A stretch of 7,659 bases of DNA, taken from positions 1 to 7,659 of the forward strand of contig CAMLHT010000191.1 of the NCBI GenBank assembly GCA_946479895.1, read 5' to 3'. Origin of the DNA: an uncultured Gemmatimonadota bacterium (GTDB lineage: Bacteria; Gemmatimonadota; Gemmatimonadetes; Gemmatimonadales; Gemmatimonadaceae). The notes beneath the pieces were generated by a model, which had not been told where the DNA came from, searched no databases, and saw nothing but the letters and a program-made list of their open reading frames with translations. Position numbers and translations under genes: made by a program. Positions 1 through 6,772 of this stretch are shown here, in pieces. The first letter of the stretch is position 1. Each line of letters begins with the position of its first letter.

Positions 1-30
1 GCTCCGTATCCGCGAATGATTCACCGCGTT

Positions 31-114
31 GGGGGTTTTTGGGTTTTGCCCTTGTGGTGGGGGTGGGGGTGGGGGGGGCCCCCCCCCCCCCCACCCCCAC
101 TCCCACTCCCACTC
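31..114. repeat. Low-complexity G-run/C-run tract with inverted symmetry
   Basis: A G-rich half (several G tracts ending in G8 at 71-78) abuts a C-rich half that starts with C14 at 79-92 and continues as an ACTCCC-type hexamer repeat (99-114). The C-rich half is an imperfect reverse complement of the G-rich half, so the tract could fold back on itself. Either strand could also form a G-quadruplex. It lies just upstream of the first gene. It may be a real structured element, but such mirrored homopolymers also arise as sequencing or assembly artefacts. No gene is supported in 1-133. Confidence 0.85.
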
Positions 115-133
115 AGCCGTTATCATTAGGACC

Positions 134-481
134 ATGCCGCTGTCCCGACCGATGCGCTTCCTGACCCTGCTGCTCGCCGCGATTCAGTTCGCGGCGCCGG
201 CACTGGTCAGCGTGGCGGACGGGGCATTTGCCAAGCAGGTCCGGGATCCCGGCGTCCACGTCGAGTCGACGGGGTCCACCGACTGCACGCCGCCGCACGC
301 GGCCGATTGCACGGTCTGCCGCTTCCTCAGCGGCAACGTCGGCGAGGTCCAGCTGCCCGGCGCGCTCGCCCTGCCGGCCGGCGCGCAGCCGACGCCGCCC
401 TCGATGGCGGTGGATGGTACCGGCACCGTTCGCCAGGGCTTCGACGCCCGGGGACCGCCTGCGCCCGCGGGGCTGATCTAG
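134..481 (+). CDS. Small secreted Cys/His protein, DUF2946-like
   Basis: This encodes 115 residues. A basic start and hydrophobic stretch (about residues 8-28) look like a signal peptide, so the mature part is probably periplasmic. It carries a C-x3-H-x3-C-x2-C motif (C51, H55, C59, C62), with H42 nearby, and a C-terminal RGPPAP segment (residues 107-112). Small DUF2946-type proteins share this plan: leader, clustered Cys/His, and an R-x-PP tail. They are often found beside metal-related outer-membrane receptor genes, so metal binding or sensing is inferred, not shown. ATG 134 is chosen because an AGGA-like ribosome site lies just before it. The in-frame ATG at 29 would translate the G/C tract into poly-Gly/Pro and is implausible. 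It is followed 53 nt later by the outer-membrane protein gene of the metal operon. The gene call is fairly safe; the family call is tentative. Confidence 0.62.
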   Translation: MPLSRPMRFLTLLLAAIQFAAPALVSVADGAFAKQVRDPGVHVESTGSTDCTPPHAADCTVCRFLSGNVGEVQLPGALALPAGAQPTPPSMAVDGTGTVRQGFDARGPPAPAGLI

Positions 482-534
482 CGTCCGCCGCACTCCGCGA
501 GCGGCGCTTCGACCCTCGGGAGACCCTGACCACA

Positions 535-1869
535 ATGAGAACGTTCTCGACGATCGCGGCCATGGCCGTGATCGTGCTGCCTGCCGTTGCCCCGCGCCCC
601 GCAGGCGCGCAGCAGACCGACAGCATCCTCCGCCGGCAACAGCGGACCCTCGATTCACTCGTCGCGGTGGTGCGTGAAGCATCGGCACGCCTCGACAGCC
701 TGGCCCGCGCCGGGGCCGAGGCAGCGCCTGCTCCGGCCGCCGCGCCCGCGCGTGCCGCCGGCGCCTACATGAACATCGGCTTCGACGGGCTCGTCGACGC
801 TGGCTGGTCGAGCAACCCCGACGTTCGGTCGCTGCAGCTCGGCGATCACGATCCGAGGGTCCGCGGCTTTACTGTCCCGAACGCCGAGATCGCCATCGAC
901 GCCGTCGTGGACCCGTACTTCAAGGGATTCACGAACATCGCCCTCAAGCTCGACGAGAACGGCGAGACCGGCATCGAGCTCGAGGAGATGTATTTCCTGT
1001 CCACGTCCCTGCCCCACAATCTCCAGCTCAAGGGCGGGCAGTTCTTCGCCGAGTTCGGCCGCCAGAACACGCAGCACCCGCATGCATGGTCTTTCGTGGA
1101 CATGCCGCTCGTCCTTGGCCGGGTCTTTGGCGCCGAGGGGCTGCGCAGCCAGGGAGCGCGACTCTCGTGGCTGCTGCCGACGTCGTGGTACACCGAGGCG
1201 ATGGTCGGCGTCATGAACGCGACGGGCGGAACGGCATACAGCTTCCGCTCGGACGAGAGCGCCGACATCCACGGCGGCGAGATGTTCGACCGCCCGGTGG
1301 GAGGGTTCAAGGACCTGCTCATCGTGCCGCGCCTGTCGGGCTCGCTCGACCTCACGGAGACGCAGACGCTGCTCGCCGGCGTCTCGGGCGCGTTCGGCCC
1401 GAACAACGCGGGACCGGACACCCGCACTTCGGTGTATGGAGCTGACGTCTACTGGAAGTGGAAGTCGCCGACGGCGGCGGCGGGATTCCCGTTCGTCAGC
1501 CTTCAGGCCGAAGCGCTGATGCGTCGGTACGGGACGGCGAGCCGTCTCGTCGCCGGCGATCCCACGGCGACGCTTCCCGCGGAGACGCTGAAGGACAAGG
1601 GCGGCTACGCGCAGCTGCTGTGGGGCGTGAAGCCCCGGATCGTGCTCGGGCTCCGTGGCGATTACGTGACCGCGGATCCGTCATCGGTGATCGCCGACTC
1701 TCGCGTCGAGCGCACCCGCATCTCGCCGAACTTCACCTGGTATCCGACGGAGTTCTCGAAATTCCGCCTGCAGTACAACTACGACGACCGGAAGACCCTC
1801 GGCCGTGAGCACAGTCTCTGGGCCCAGTTCGAATTCATCATGGGCGCGCATTCCGCCCACAAATTCTAG
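535..1869 (+). CDS. Outer-membrane beta-barrel protein of a zinc-type uptake operon
   Basis: This encodes 444 residues. A signal peptide (1-25, ending AGA before QQ) is followed by a short amphipathic coiled-coil candidate (about 27-60) and an Ala/Pro linker (61-76). The rest is a barrel-like region rich in alternating strands that ends in phenylalanine (…SAHKF), the usual outer-membrane assembly signal. A striking segment around 174-190 reads FGRQNTQHPHAWSFVDMP, and HKF lies at the C-terminus, so several His residues could bind metal. From memory, this segment occurs in proteins auto-labelled zinc-regulated TonB-dependent outer membrane receptor. I see no TonB box or plug domain, so a porin-like channel is more likely than a true TonB receptor. 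ATG 535 is preferred over the longer start at 307 because it opens with the signal peptide and has GGGAGA about 11 nt upstream. The next gene follows after 9 nt, so co-transcription with the binding protein and permease is likely. Confidence 0.8.
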   Translation: MRTFSTIAAMAVIVLPAVAPRPAGAQQTDSILRRQQRTLDSLVAVVREASARLDSLARAGAEAAPAPAAAPARAAGAYMNIGFDGLVDAGWSSNPDVRSLQLGDHDPRVRGFTVPNAEIAIDAVVDPYFKGFTNIALKLDENGETGIELEEMYFLSTSLPHNLQLKGGQFFAEFGRQNTQHPHAWSFVDMPLVLGRVFGAEGLRSQGARLSWLLPTSWYTEAMVGVMNATGGTAYSFRSDESADIHGGEMFDRPVGGFKDLLIVPRLSGSLDLTETQTLLAGVSGAFGPNNAGPDTRTSVYGADVYWKWKSPTAAAGFPFVSLQAEALMRRYGTASRLVAGDPTATLPAETLKDKGGYAQLLWGVKPRIVLGLRGDYVTADPSSVIADSRVERTRISPNFTWYPTEFSKFRLQYNYDDRKTLGREHSLWAQFEFIMGAHSAHKF

Positions 1870-1878
1870 AGGAAGCAC

Positions 1879-2802
1879 ATGAAGAGCATTCTGCTGTTCT
1901 CGCTCGCCGCCGGCCTGGTTGGCGGCGCCCCCGCCGCCGAATCGGCGGCGGCGAAGCTCAACGTCGTCGCGACGACCCCCGACCTGGCGGCGCTCGTCCG
2001 CGAGATCGCCGGTGACCGGGCCGACGTGAAGTCGCTCGCCAAGCCGACGGAGGATCCGCATTTCGTCGACGCCAAGCCCAGCCACATCGTGACCCTCAAT
2101 CGCGCGAGCATGCTCGTGGATGGCGGCGCCGAGCTCGAGCTCGGGTGGCTGCCGCCGCTGCTCGACAACGCGCGCAACGACAAGATCGCCAATGGCGCGC
2201 CGGGACGGGTGACGGCGTCGACGGGCATCCGGATGCTCGACGTCCCGGCCTCGCTCGACCGGTCGCGCGGCGACGTCCATGCCCTGGGCAACCCGCACTT
2301 CCTCATCAACCCGGCCAACGCGAAGATCGTCGCCGCGAACATCGCCGCGCACCTCTCGCAGGTCGATCCCGGATCCGCGGCGCTCTACGCGACGAACCTG
2401 AAGAAGTTCAACGACGCCGTCGACGCGAAGACCGCCGAGTGGGCGAAGACCCTCGCCCCGTACAAGGGCGCGAAGATCGTCACGTACCACAATGACTTCG
2501 TGTACTTCGCCGAGCGCTTCGGCATGAAGGTCGTGGAGACGCTGGAGCCCAAGCCCGGCATCGCGCCCTCGCCGGCCCACCTCGCTCGCGTGATCGGCGA
2601 GATGAAGGAGCAGAACGCCCACGTGATCCTCGTCCAGCCGTACCAGAACCGGAAGACGGCCGAGACCGTGGCCCGGCAGACCGGCGCGACGATCCTCGAC
2701 GTCTCGCAGCAGCCGGGCGCGATGAAGAACACCGACACCTACATCGCCATGATGGACAACCTGGTGAGCAGCATCGCGAAGGGCCTCCAGGGGGCGAAAT
2801 GA
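1879..2802 (+). CDS. znuA: Metal ABC transporter substrate-binding protein, ZnuA/TroA type
   Basis: A periplasmic cluster A-I solute-binding protein of 307 residues, the usual family length. It captures a divalent metal, probably Zn2+ (Mn2+ or Fe2+ possible), and hands it to the permease. Residues 1-20 or so form a signal peptide. The expected ligands are visible: H61 in EDPHFVDAKPS, H140 in GNPHFLINP, H204 in TYHNDFVYFAERFG, and D274 in TILDVSQQPG, which would be the TroA-like fourth ligand. The long His-rich loop of many zinc-specific ZnuA proteins is absent; only H134 sits before the second ligand. AGAGGAAG at 1868-1875 overlaps the previous stop codon and gives a good ribosome site for ATG 1879. 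The stop overlaps the start of the permease gene (ATGA), indicating translational coupling. The family is certain; metal specificity is inferred. Confidence 0.93.
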   Translation: MKSILLFSLAAGLVGGAPAAESAAAKLNVVATTPDLAALVREIAGDRADVKSLAKPTEDPHFVDAKPSHIVTLNRASMLVDGGAELELGWLPPLLDNARNDKIANGAPGRVTASTGIRMLDVPASLDRSRGDVHALGNPHFLINPANAKIVAANIAAHLSQVDPGSAALYATNLKKFNDAVDAKTAEWAKTLAPYKGAKIVTYHNDFVYFAERFGMKVVETLEPKPGIAPSPAHLARVIGEMKEQNAHVILVQPYQNRKTAETVARQTGATILDVSQQPGAMKNTDTYIAMMDNLVSSIAKGLQGAK

Positions 2803-3701
2803 ACGGAACGGACTTCGCGATCGCCTGGCAGGTGATGAAGTGGCCGCTCGCGGCCTGCCTCATCCTCCCGCCCCTGCTGGTCTATCTCGGCATTCACGTG
2901 GTGAAGCGCGAGGTCATCTTCGTCGACCTCGCGCTCGCGCAGGTGGCCACCTTCGGCACCTGCATCGCGCTGATCATGGGCTACAGCTTTCATGACCGCA
3001 TCGCCTTCTGGATCTCGCTCGGCGTCACGTTCCTCGCCGCGGCGCTGTTCAGCTGGTCGCGGCACGTCGAGAAGCACGCGGTGCCCCAGGAGGCGATCAT
3101 CGGCATCACCTTCGTGGTCGCCGCCGCCGCCGTCATCCTGCTCCTCAGCCGGGTGGCGGGCGGCAAGGAAGAGCTCGAGCACCTGCTGACCGGCGACATC
3201 CTGAACGTGAACAGCGCCGACGTGGCCCAGCGCGGCGCCATCTTCGCCGGCCTCGCGGTCTTCTACGGCCTCTTTCACAAGCGTTTCGCGCTCATCTCCG
3301 GCGACTATGTCACCGCCGTCCGGAGCGGCATGCGCGTGCATCTCTGGGATTTCCTGTTCTACGCCGCGTTCGCGATCGTCGTCGTCAGCTTCGTGCGGAT
3401 CGCCGGGGTGCTGCTCACCTTCGCCTACCTCATCGTGCCCGCCGTCTGCGCGGTGATGCTGGTCGAATCGTGGAAGTCGCGGCTGATCGTCGGCTGGCTC
3501 ATCGCCGTGGTCGCCAGCCTCGTCGGTCTGGCGGCGTCATACCGCTTCGACCTGCCGACCGGCGCGGCGATCGTCTGCGCCTGCGGGCTCCTGCTGGCGA
3601 TCGTGGCCGTCGTGGCGTCGCTGCGCCCGCCCCGGGGCCCGGGACGGCGCGTTCGCGAGGAGGATCGGCGCGCCCGGGACGCGGAGGCCATTCCCGGGTA
3701 A
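2799..3701 (+). CDS. znuB: Metal ABC transporter permease, ZnuB-like (ABC-3 family)
   Basis: An inner-membrane channel subunit of 300 residues with about eight or nine hydrophobic segments (roughly 15-34, 46-62, 67-86, 98-118, 145-160, 183-203, 205-222, 228-247, 255-275). ABC-3 hallmarks are present: HLLTGDIL (129-136), the coupling-helix region DYVTAVRSGMRVHLWD (169-184), GVLLTFAYLIVPA (203-215) and DLPTGAAIV (251-259). The segment that normally reads like SHAxLPG is DLALAQVATFG here (43-53), so this is a divergent subfamily. The C-terminus (276-300) is a charged Arg-rich tail. ATG 2799 overlaps the binding-protein stop by 4 nt, with AGGGGG at 2789-2794 as ribosome site. No ATP-binding subunit follows or precedes it. 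The coupling helix is retained, so an ATPase encoded elsewhere is expected. Confidence 0.9.
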   Translation: MNGTDFAIAWQVMKWPLAACLILPPLLVYLGIHVVKREVIFVDLALAQVATFGTCIALIMGYSFHDRIAFWISLGVTFLAAALFSWSRHVEKHAVPQEAIIGITFVVAAAAVILLLSRVAGGKEELEHLLTGDILNVNSADVAQRGAIFAGLAVFYGLFHKRFALISGDYVTAVRSGMRVHLWDFLFYAAFAIVVVSFVRIAGVLLTFAYLIVPAVCAVMLVESWKSRLIVGWLIAVVASLVGLAASYRFDLPTGAAIVCACGLLLAIVAVVASLRPPRGPGRRVREEDRRARDAEAIPG

Positions 3702-3742
3702 CTTCATGGTGATTCGCACGGACCACCCACCGGGCCTTCATC

Positions 3743-4999
3743 ATGAAATCGTCGTACTTCGCAGCAGGACTGATCGTCGCGTCCATCGCCGCCGTCGCCG
3801 TCTCCGGCCGGCGGAGTGAAGCCACTCCGCTGGCCGGTGGGCGCGCCGGAACGGGCATCGACAGCCTCGCCAGCCCCACCGGCGTCGGCGCCGCCGAGCC
3901 GAACCTGGCGGTCGGGCCGAAAGGCCAGATTCACCTGAGCTGGCTCGAGCCGCTGGACTCCGGCCACGCACTCCGATTCTCGACGCTCGCGGGCGGCCGC
4001 TGGTCCGCGCCCGTCACCATCCGGTCGGGGCGCGACTTCTTCGTGAACTGGGCGGACTTCCCCTCGGTCGCCGTGCTTGGCGGCAACCGCCTCGCCGCGC
4101 ACTGGCTCCAGCGGACCGGCACCGGCACCTACGCCTACGGCGTCCGCATCGCGCAATCGGCCGACAACGGGCGCACCTGGGGCAAGCCGGTCATCCCGCA
4201 CCGCGACACGTTGCCGGTGGAGCACGGGTTCGTCGCGATGTGGCCGGAGAAGGGCGGCCTGGGCGCCGTCTGGCTCGACAGCCGCAAGAGCGCCGGCGCG
4301 GGACCGGGCCACGAGGCCCACGGGAGCGAGATGATGCTGATGTCCACCACCGTCGGCCACGATGGAAAGCTGGGCGCCGAGCGGACGGTGGATACGCGTA
4401 CCTGTGACTGCTGCCAGAACGCCGTGGCGATGACCTCCACGGGCCCGATCGTCGCCTACCGCAACCGCACGACCGACGAGATCCGCGACATCCACGTCAG
4501 CCGCCTCGTCAACGGAAAGTGGACGGAGGGCGTGCCTGTGCACGACGACGGCTGGAAGATCAACGCCTGTCCGGTGAACGGGCCGTCGATCGACGCGAGC
4601 GGTCGGAACGTCGCCATCGCCTGGTTCACGGGCGCGCGCGACACCAACCGGGTGAACGTCGCCTTCTCAACCGATGGCGGCGCGAAGTTCGGGGCGCCGA
4701 TCCGCATCGACGGCGGCCAGCCGGGCGGCCGCGTCGGCCTCGTGCGGCTCGACGACGGCAGCGTGATCGTCTCGTGGCTGGAGCGCACCGGTGGACAGGA
4801 CGCCGCCGTACGCGCCCGGCGCGTCACCCCGGCCGGCGTGATGAGCGAGCCACGGACGATCGCGACGTCTAGCGCGGCGCGGGCGAGCGGAGTGCCGCGG
4901 ATGGTGCGGAGCGGACCGAGCATCTACTTCGCCTGGACGGTCGCGACGAGACCGTCGGCCGTGCGCGTCGCACGCGCATCGGTCTCGGACTTCCGATGA
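3743..4999 (+). CDS. Secreted sialidase-like beta-propeller with CxCC motif
   Basis: This encodes 418 residues. An N-terminal hydrophobic stretch (about 5-20) looks like a signal peptide or membrane anchor. Two Asp-box/BNR repeats are visible, SADNGRTW (139-146) and the degenerate STDGGAKF (309-316). Regularly spaced GG/W strand patterns (GRWSAP, GKWTEG) also point to a propeller of the exo-alpha-sialidase superfamily. The only four cysteines are C221, C223 and C224 (TCDCCQ) and C276 (NACPVNGP). From memory, related proteins annotated as exo-alpha-sialidase conserve these Cys motifs. I cannot identify the catalytic Arg triad of true sialidases, so enzymatic sialidase activity should not be assumed. 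ATG 3743 is the only ATG compatible with the leader; an in-frame stop lies at 3710-3712, and the ribosome site is weak. It starts 41 nt after the permease gene and its stop overlaps the thioredoxin start (ATGA), which suggests a joint function. Confidence 0.78.
   Translation: MKSSYFAAGLIVASIAAVAVSGRRSEATPLAGGRAGTGIDSLASPTGVGAAEPNLAVGPKGQIHLSWLEPLDSGHALRFSTLAGGRWSAPVTIRSGRDFFVNWADFPSVAVLGGNRLAAHWLQRTGTGTYAYGVRIAQSADNGRTWGKPVIPHRDTLPVEHGFVAMWPEKGGLGAVWLDSRKSAGAGPGHEAHGSEMMLMSTTVGHDGKLGAERTVDTRTCDCCQNAVAMTSTGPIVAYRNRTTDEIRDIHVSRLVNGKWTEGVPVHDDGWKINACPVNGPSIDASGRNVAIAWFTGARDTNRVNVAFSTDGGAKFGAPIRIDGGQPGGRVGLVRLDDGSVIVSWLERTGGQDAAVRARRVTPAGVMSEPRTIATSSAARASGVPRMVRSGPSIYFAWTVATRPSAVRVARASVSDFR
3804..3837 (+). 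repeat. 15-bp hairpin inside the propeller gene
   Basis: The arms 3804-3818 and 3823-3837 are reverse complements over 15 positions with a single mismatch (T3831), which becomes a G-U pair in RNA. The loop is the four bases AAGC. The hairpin covers codons 21-32, at the junction between the leader and the mature protein, and about 100 nt after the permease stop. No U-tract follows, so it does not look like a standard terminator. It might slow translation, stabilise a processed mRNA end, or be chance in GC-rich DNA. Confidence 0.75.
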
Positions 5000-5532
5000 A
5001 CGCGCGCGCCCTCGTCGCCCTCGCCGCGGTGGCTGGCATTGCCTGCGCCAAGCCGGACGCTCCGCCGCCCGAGGCCGCGGCGGGTGAGCAGAAGGTCGAG
5101 ATCGGGCAGCCGGCTCCGTCGTACGGCGCGACCGCGATGTCCGGCGACTCCGTTTCGCTCGCCGCGCTGCGCGGCAAGGTCGTGCTCCTCAATGTGTGGG
5201 CGACGTGGTGCGGCCCGTGCCGCAAGGAGATTCCCGAGCTGCGCGCGCTCCACGCCGCGTACCGCGACCGTGGCTTCGAGGTCGTCGGCGTGAGCGTGGA
5301 CACCGATGGCACCGACGAGACCATCCGCGCGTTCCTGAAGGAATTCCGGATGGACTACCCGATCTGGCGCGACCCCGACGAGCGCGTCTCCGCCCTGTTC
5401 CGGCTGGCCGGCGTTCCCGCGACGTTCCTCATCGACCGCCGGGGAATCCTGCGCTGGAAGATGACCGGCCCCGTCGAGCCGGGCGACACCACGCTCACCG
5501 CGGCGATCGACAAGGCACTCGGCGGCGACTGA
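4996..5532 (+). CDS. TlpA/ResA-type thioredoxin-fold lipoprotein
   Basis: A periplasm-facing disulfide oxidoreductase of 178 residues, typical for the TlpA/ResA/AhpC-TSA-like group. The N-terminus (1-16) is hydrophobic and ends in AGIAC (C17), a weak lipobox, so membrane anchoring by a lipid is likely. A Pro/Ala linker follows. The thioredoxin fold starts near residue 36 (GQPAPSYG). The active site is WCGPC at 71-75 (C72, C75), followed by RKEIPELRAL as in TlpA. The cis-proline loop is GVPATFLID (139-147, P141). Such proteins usually reduce specific partners, for example apocytochromes or metallochaperones. ATG 4996 overlaps the propeller stop by 4 nt, so translation is probably coupled and the CxCC propeller is the obvious candidate partner; this is inferred. 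The stop lies 6 nt from the convergent porin gene. Confidence 0.9.
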   Translation: MNARALVALAAVAGIACAKPDAPPPEAAAGEQKVEIGQPAPSYGATAMSGDSVSLAALRGKVVLLNVWATWCGPCRKEIPELRALHAAYRDRGFEVVGVSVDTDGTDETIRAFLKEFRMDYPIWRDPDERVSALFRLAGVPATFLIDRRGILRWKMTGPVEPGDTTLTAAIDKALGGD

Positions 5533-5538
5533 CGCAAG

Positions 5539-6759
5539 TCAGAAGGTCGCGTTCCAGTGCAGGTAGAGGATCGACGACCGGGGCCTGGGCCGGACGTTGG
5601 CGCCGGCCGGCGGCGGAAACCCCACCGGATGATCCACCTGCCAGTCCGCCGCCACCGTCAGCCGCTGATTGAGGTCGTACGACGCGCCGATGACGGTGTA
5701 GTCGTAGGACGGCGTCGTGCCCGCGTAGCCCGGCGCGGTTGGAGACACGTTCGGCGTGACCCGGTCGTAGCGCGCCGCGATCGCGACGGCCGAGCGCTTT
5801 CCCGTCATCCACTCGATGGGCCGCGTGACGACGTAGCCCGCGAGAACCCGGCCGGTCGAATCGGTGACGGTGCGCGGTGACGCGGCGGTGTTGGCGCCGG
5901 ACTCGCTTCCGTCGCGCTGCCACGCCAGGTCGGCTCCGAAGGTCAGGCGCCGGTCGCGCACGCCGGCGAACAGGCCGTAGCGGTCGCGCGTGAGCGGCTC
6001 GGTGATCGCGCCGTTGGTGCCGGGCCCCACCTGCCCCGCCCCGCCGGCCGCGAACTGGCTGCCGACGAACCCCTTGTAGTACCACGGCATGATCGAGAGC
6101 GCCCTGAAGTAGCCGGTCGAGTTGGCGAGTGGCGTCAGCGTCACGCGAACCGCCGGATCCTTGAAGCGATCCCGGTCGAAGGAGCTGTAGCCGGTTCCGT
6201 TGGTCACGGTGGCGTACACCTCCCCCATGTGGTTTCCGAGCGTGAGCAGCCCGGCGACGCCGACGTCGGCCGACGAGAAGTACGGCACCCGCTCCACCGC
6301 GATCGCCGAGAGATAGCGGGGCCACGGGCCCTCGACCTGGTCGATCACGATGTTGTGAACGGACCCGACGCGCCCGATCAGGCTCGAGCCCTTGCCGAAT
6401 CGGTCGCGCAGCATCGTGTACTGGAACCATGCGTACTTCATCCGGATCGCCCAGCCCTGGTAGTACGCGTTGGTCGCGGAGCTGGTGTTCTGGTAGATGT
6501 CGGTGGTCAAGCGAAAGGCGCCGTTATCTCCAGCCGGCGCCTTGATGTTGACGTAGATGCGGTCGACCGAGAATGCATTCGGTCGCTCGCCGCCCCAGGC
6601 GGCCCGCGATGCCGAATCGGTGCGGGTGCTGAAGCTTCCGAACATCAGGCCACTGATCTCGACGCCCGGAGTGGTCACGGCGGCGGCGGTTTGTGCGGCG
6701 AGGGGGCGAAGCGCGACGCTGCCGACGATCAGCAGCGCGAGGGGGGAGGTGAATCGCAT
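5539..6759 (-). CDS. Porin-like outer-membrane beta-barrel protein
   Basis: This encodes 406 residues with a signal peptide (about 1-22, ending LAAQ) and a long region of alternating aromatic/polar strands. It ends in …YLHWNATF with the C-terminal Phe recognised by the barrel-assembly machinery. There is no TonB box, plug or enzymatic domain. Segments such as EVYATVTNGTGYSSFDRDRFKD (180-201) recall porins of the OprO/OprP-like or other general porin types, but I cannot assign a substrate. The start at 6759 gives the signal peptide directly; its ribosome site is poor (GGCGG abutting the ATG) and a strong hairpin ends only 13 nt upstream. It runs convergent to the thioredoxin gene with 6 nt between stop codons, leaving no room for a terminator there. 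Function beyond outer-membrane channel or structural barrel is unknown. Confidence 0.75.
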   Translation of the reverse strand: MRFTSPLALLIVGSVALRPLAAQTAAAVTTPGVEISGLMFGSFSTRTDSASRAAWGGERPNAFSVDRIYVNIKAPAGDNGAFRLTTDIYQNTSSATNAYYQGWAIRMKYAWFQYTMLRDRFGKGSSLIGRVGSVHNIVIDQVEGPWPRYLSAIAVERVPYFSSADVGVAGLLTLGNHMGEVYATVTNGTGYSSFDRDRFKDPAVRVTLTPLANSTGYFRALSIMPWYYKGFVGSQFAAGGAGQVGPGTNGAITEPLTRDRYGLFAGVRDRRLTFGADLAWQRDGSESGANTAASPRTVTDSTGRVLAGYVVTRPIEWMTGKRSAVAIAARYDRVTPNVSPTAPGYAGTTPSYDYTVIGASYDLNQRLTVAADWQVDHPVGFPPPAGANVRPRPRSSILYLHWNATF

Positions 6760-6772
6760 CCGCCAAATGTAC

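Noticed and set aside
29..133. Upstream extension of the first gene to the ATG at 29
   Set aside because: It translates the homopolymer tract into poly-Gly, poly-Pro and His/Ser repeats, whereas ATG 134 has a ribosome-site-like AGGA and begins a normal leader peptide.
307..534. Long N-terminal extension of the outer-membrane protein from 307
   Set aside because: It overlaps the first gene in another frame and encodes an Arg/Ala-rich sequence typical of GC-rich out-of-frame DNA. The signal peptide begins at 535.
1931..1951. Perfect 9-bp inverted repeat (arms 1931-1939 and 1943-1951) in the leader of the metal-binding protein gene
   Set aside because: It consists only of GCC/GGC triplets encoding an Ala-rich leader, so GC-rich codon choice explains it well.
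1681..2622. 313-residue minus-strand open frame opposite the binding-protein gene
   Set aside because: It has low-complexity Arg/Gly/Val/Asp composition, no recognisable domain, and lies antisense to well-supported genes.
3704..4543. 279-residue minus-strand open frame opposite the propeller gene
   Set aside because: It is an antisense shadow: no motif, and biased composition produced by GC-rich third positions.
5495..6430. 311-residue open frame overlapping the porin gene in another frame on the same strand
   Set aside because: It is Arg/Gly/His-rich with no fold or motif, while the porin frame has a signal peptide and C-terminal Phe.
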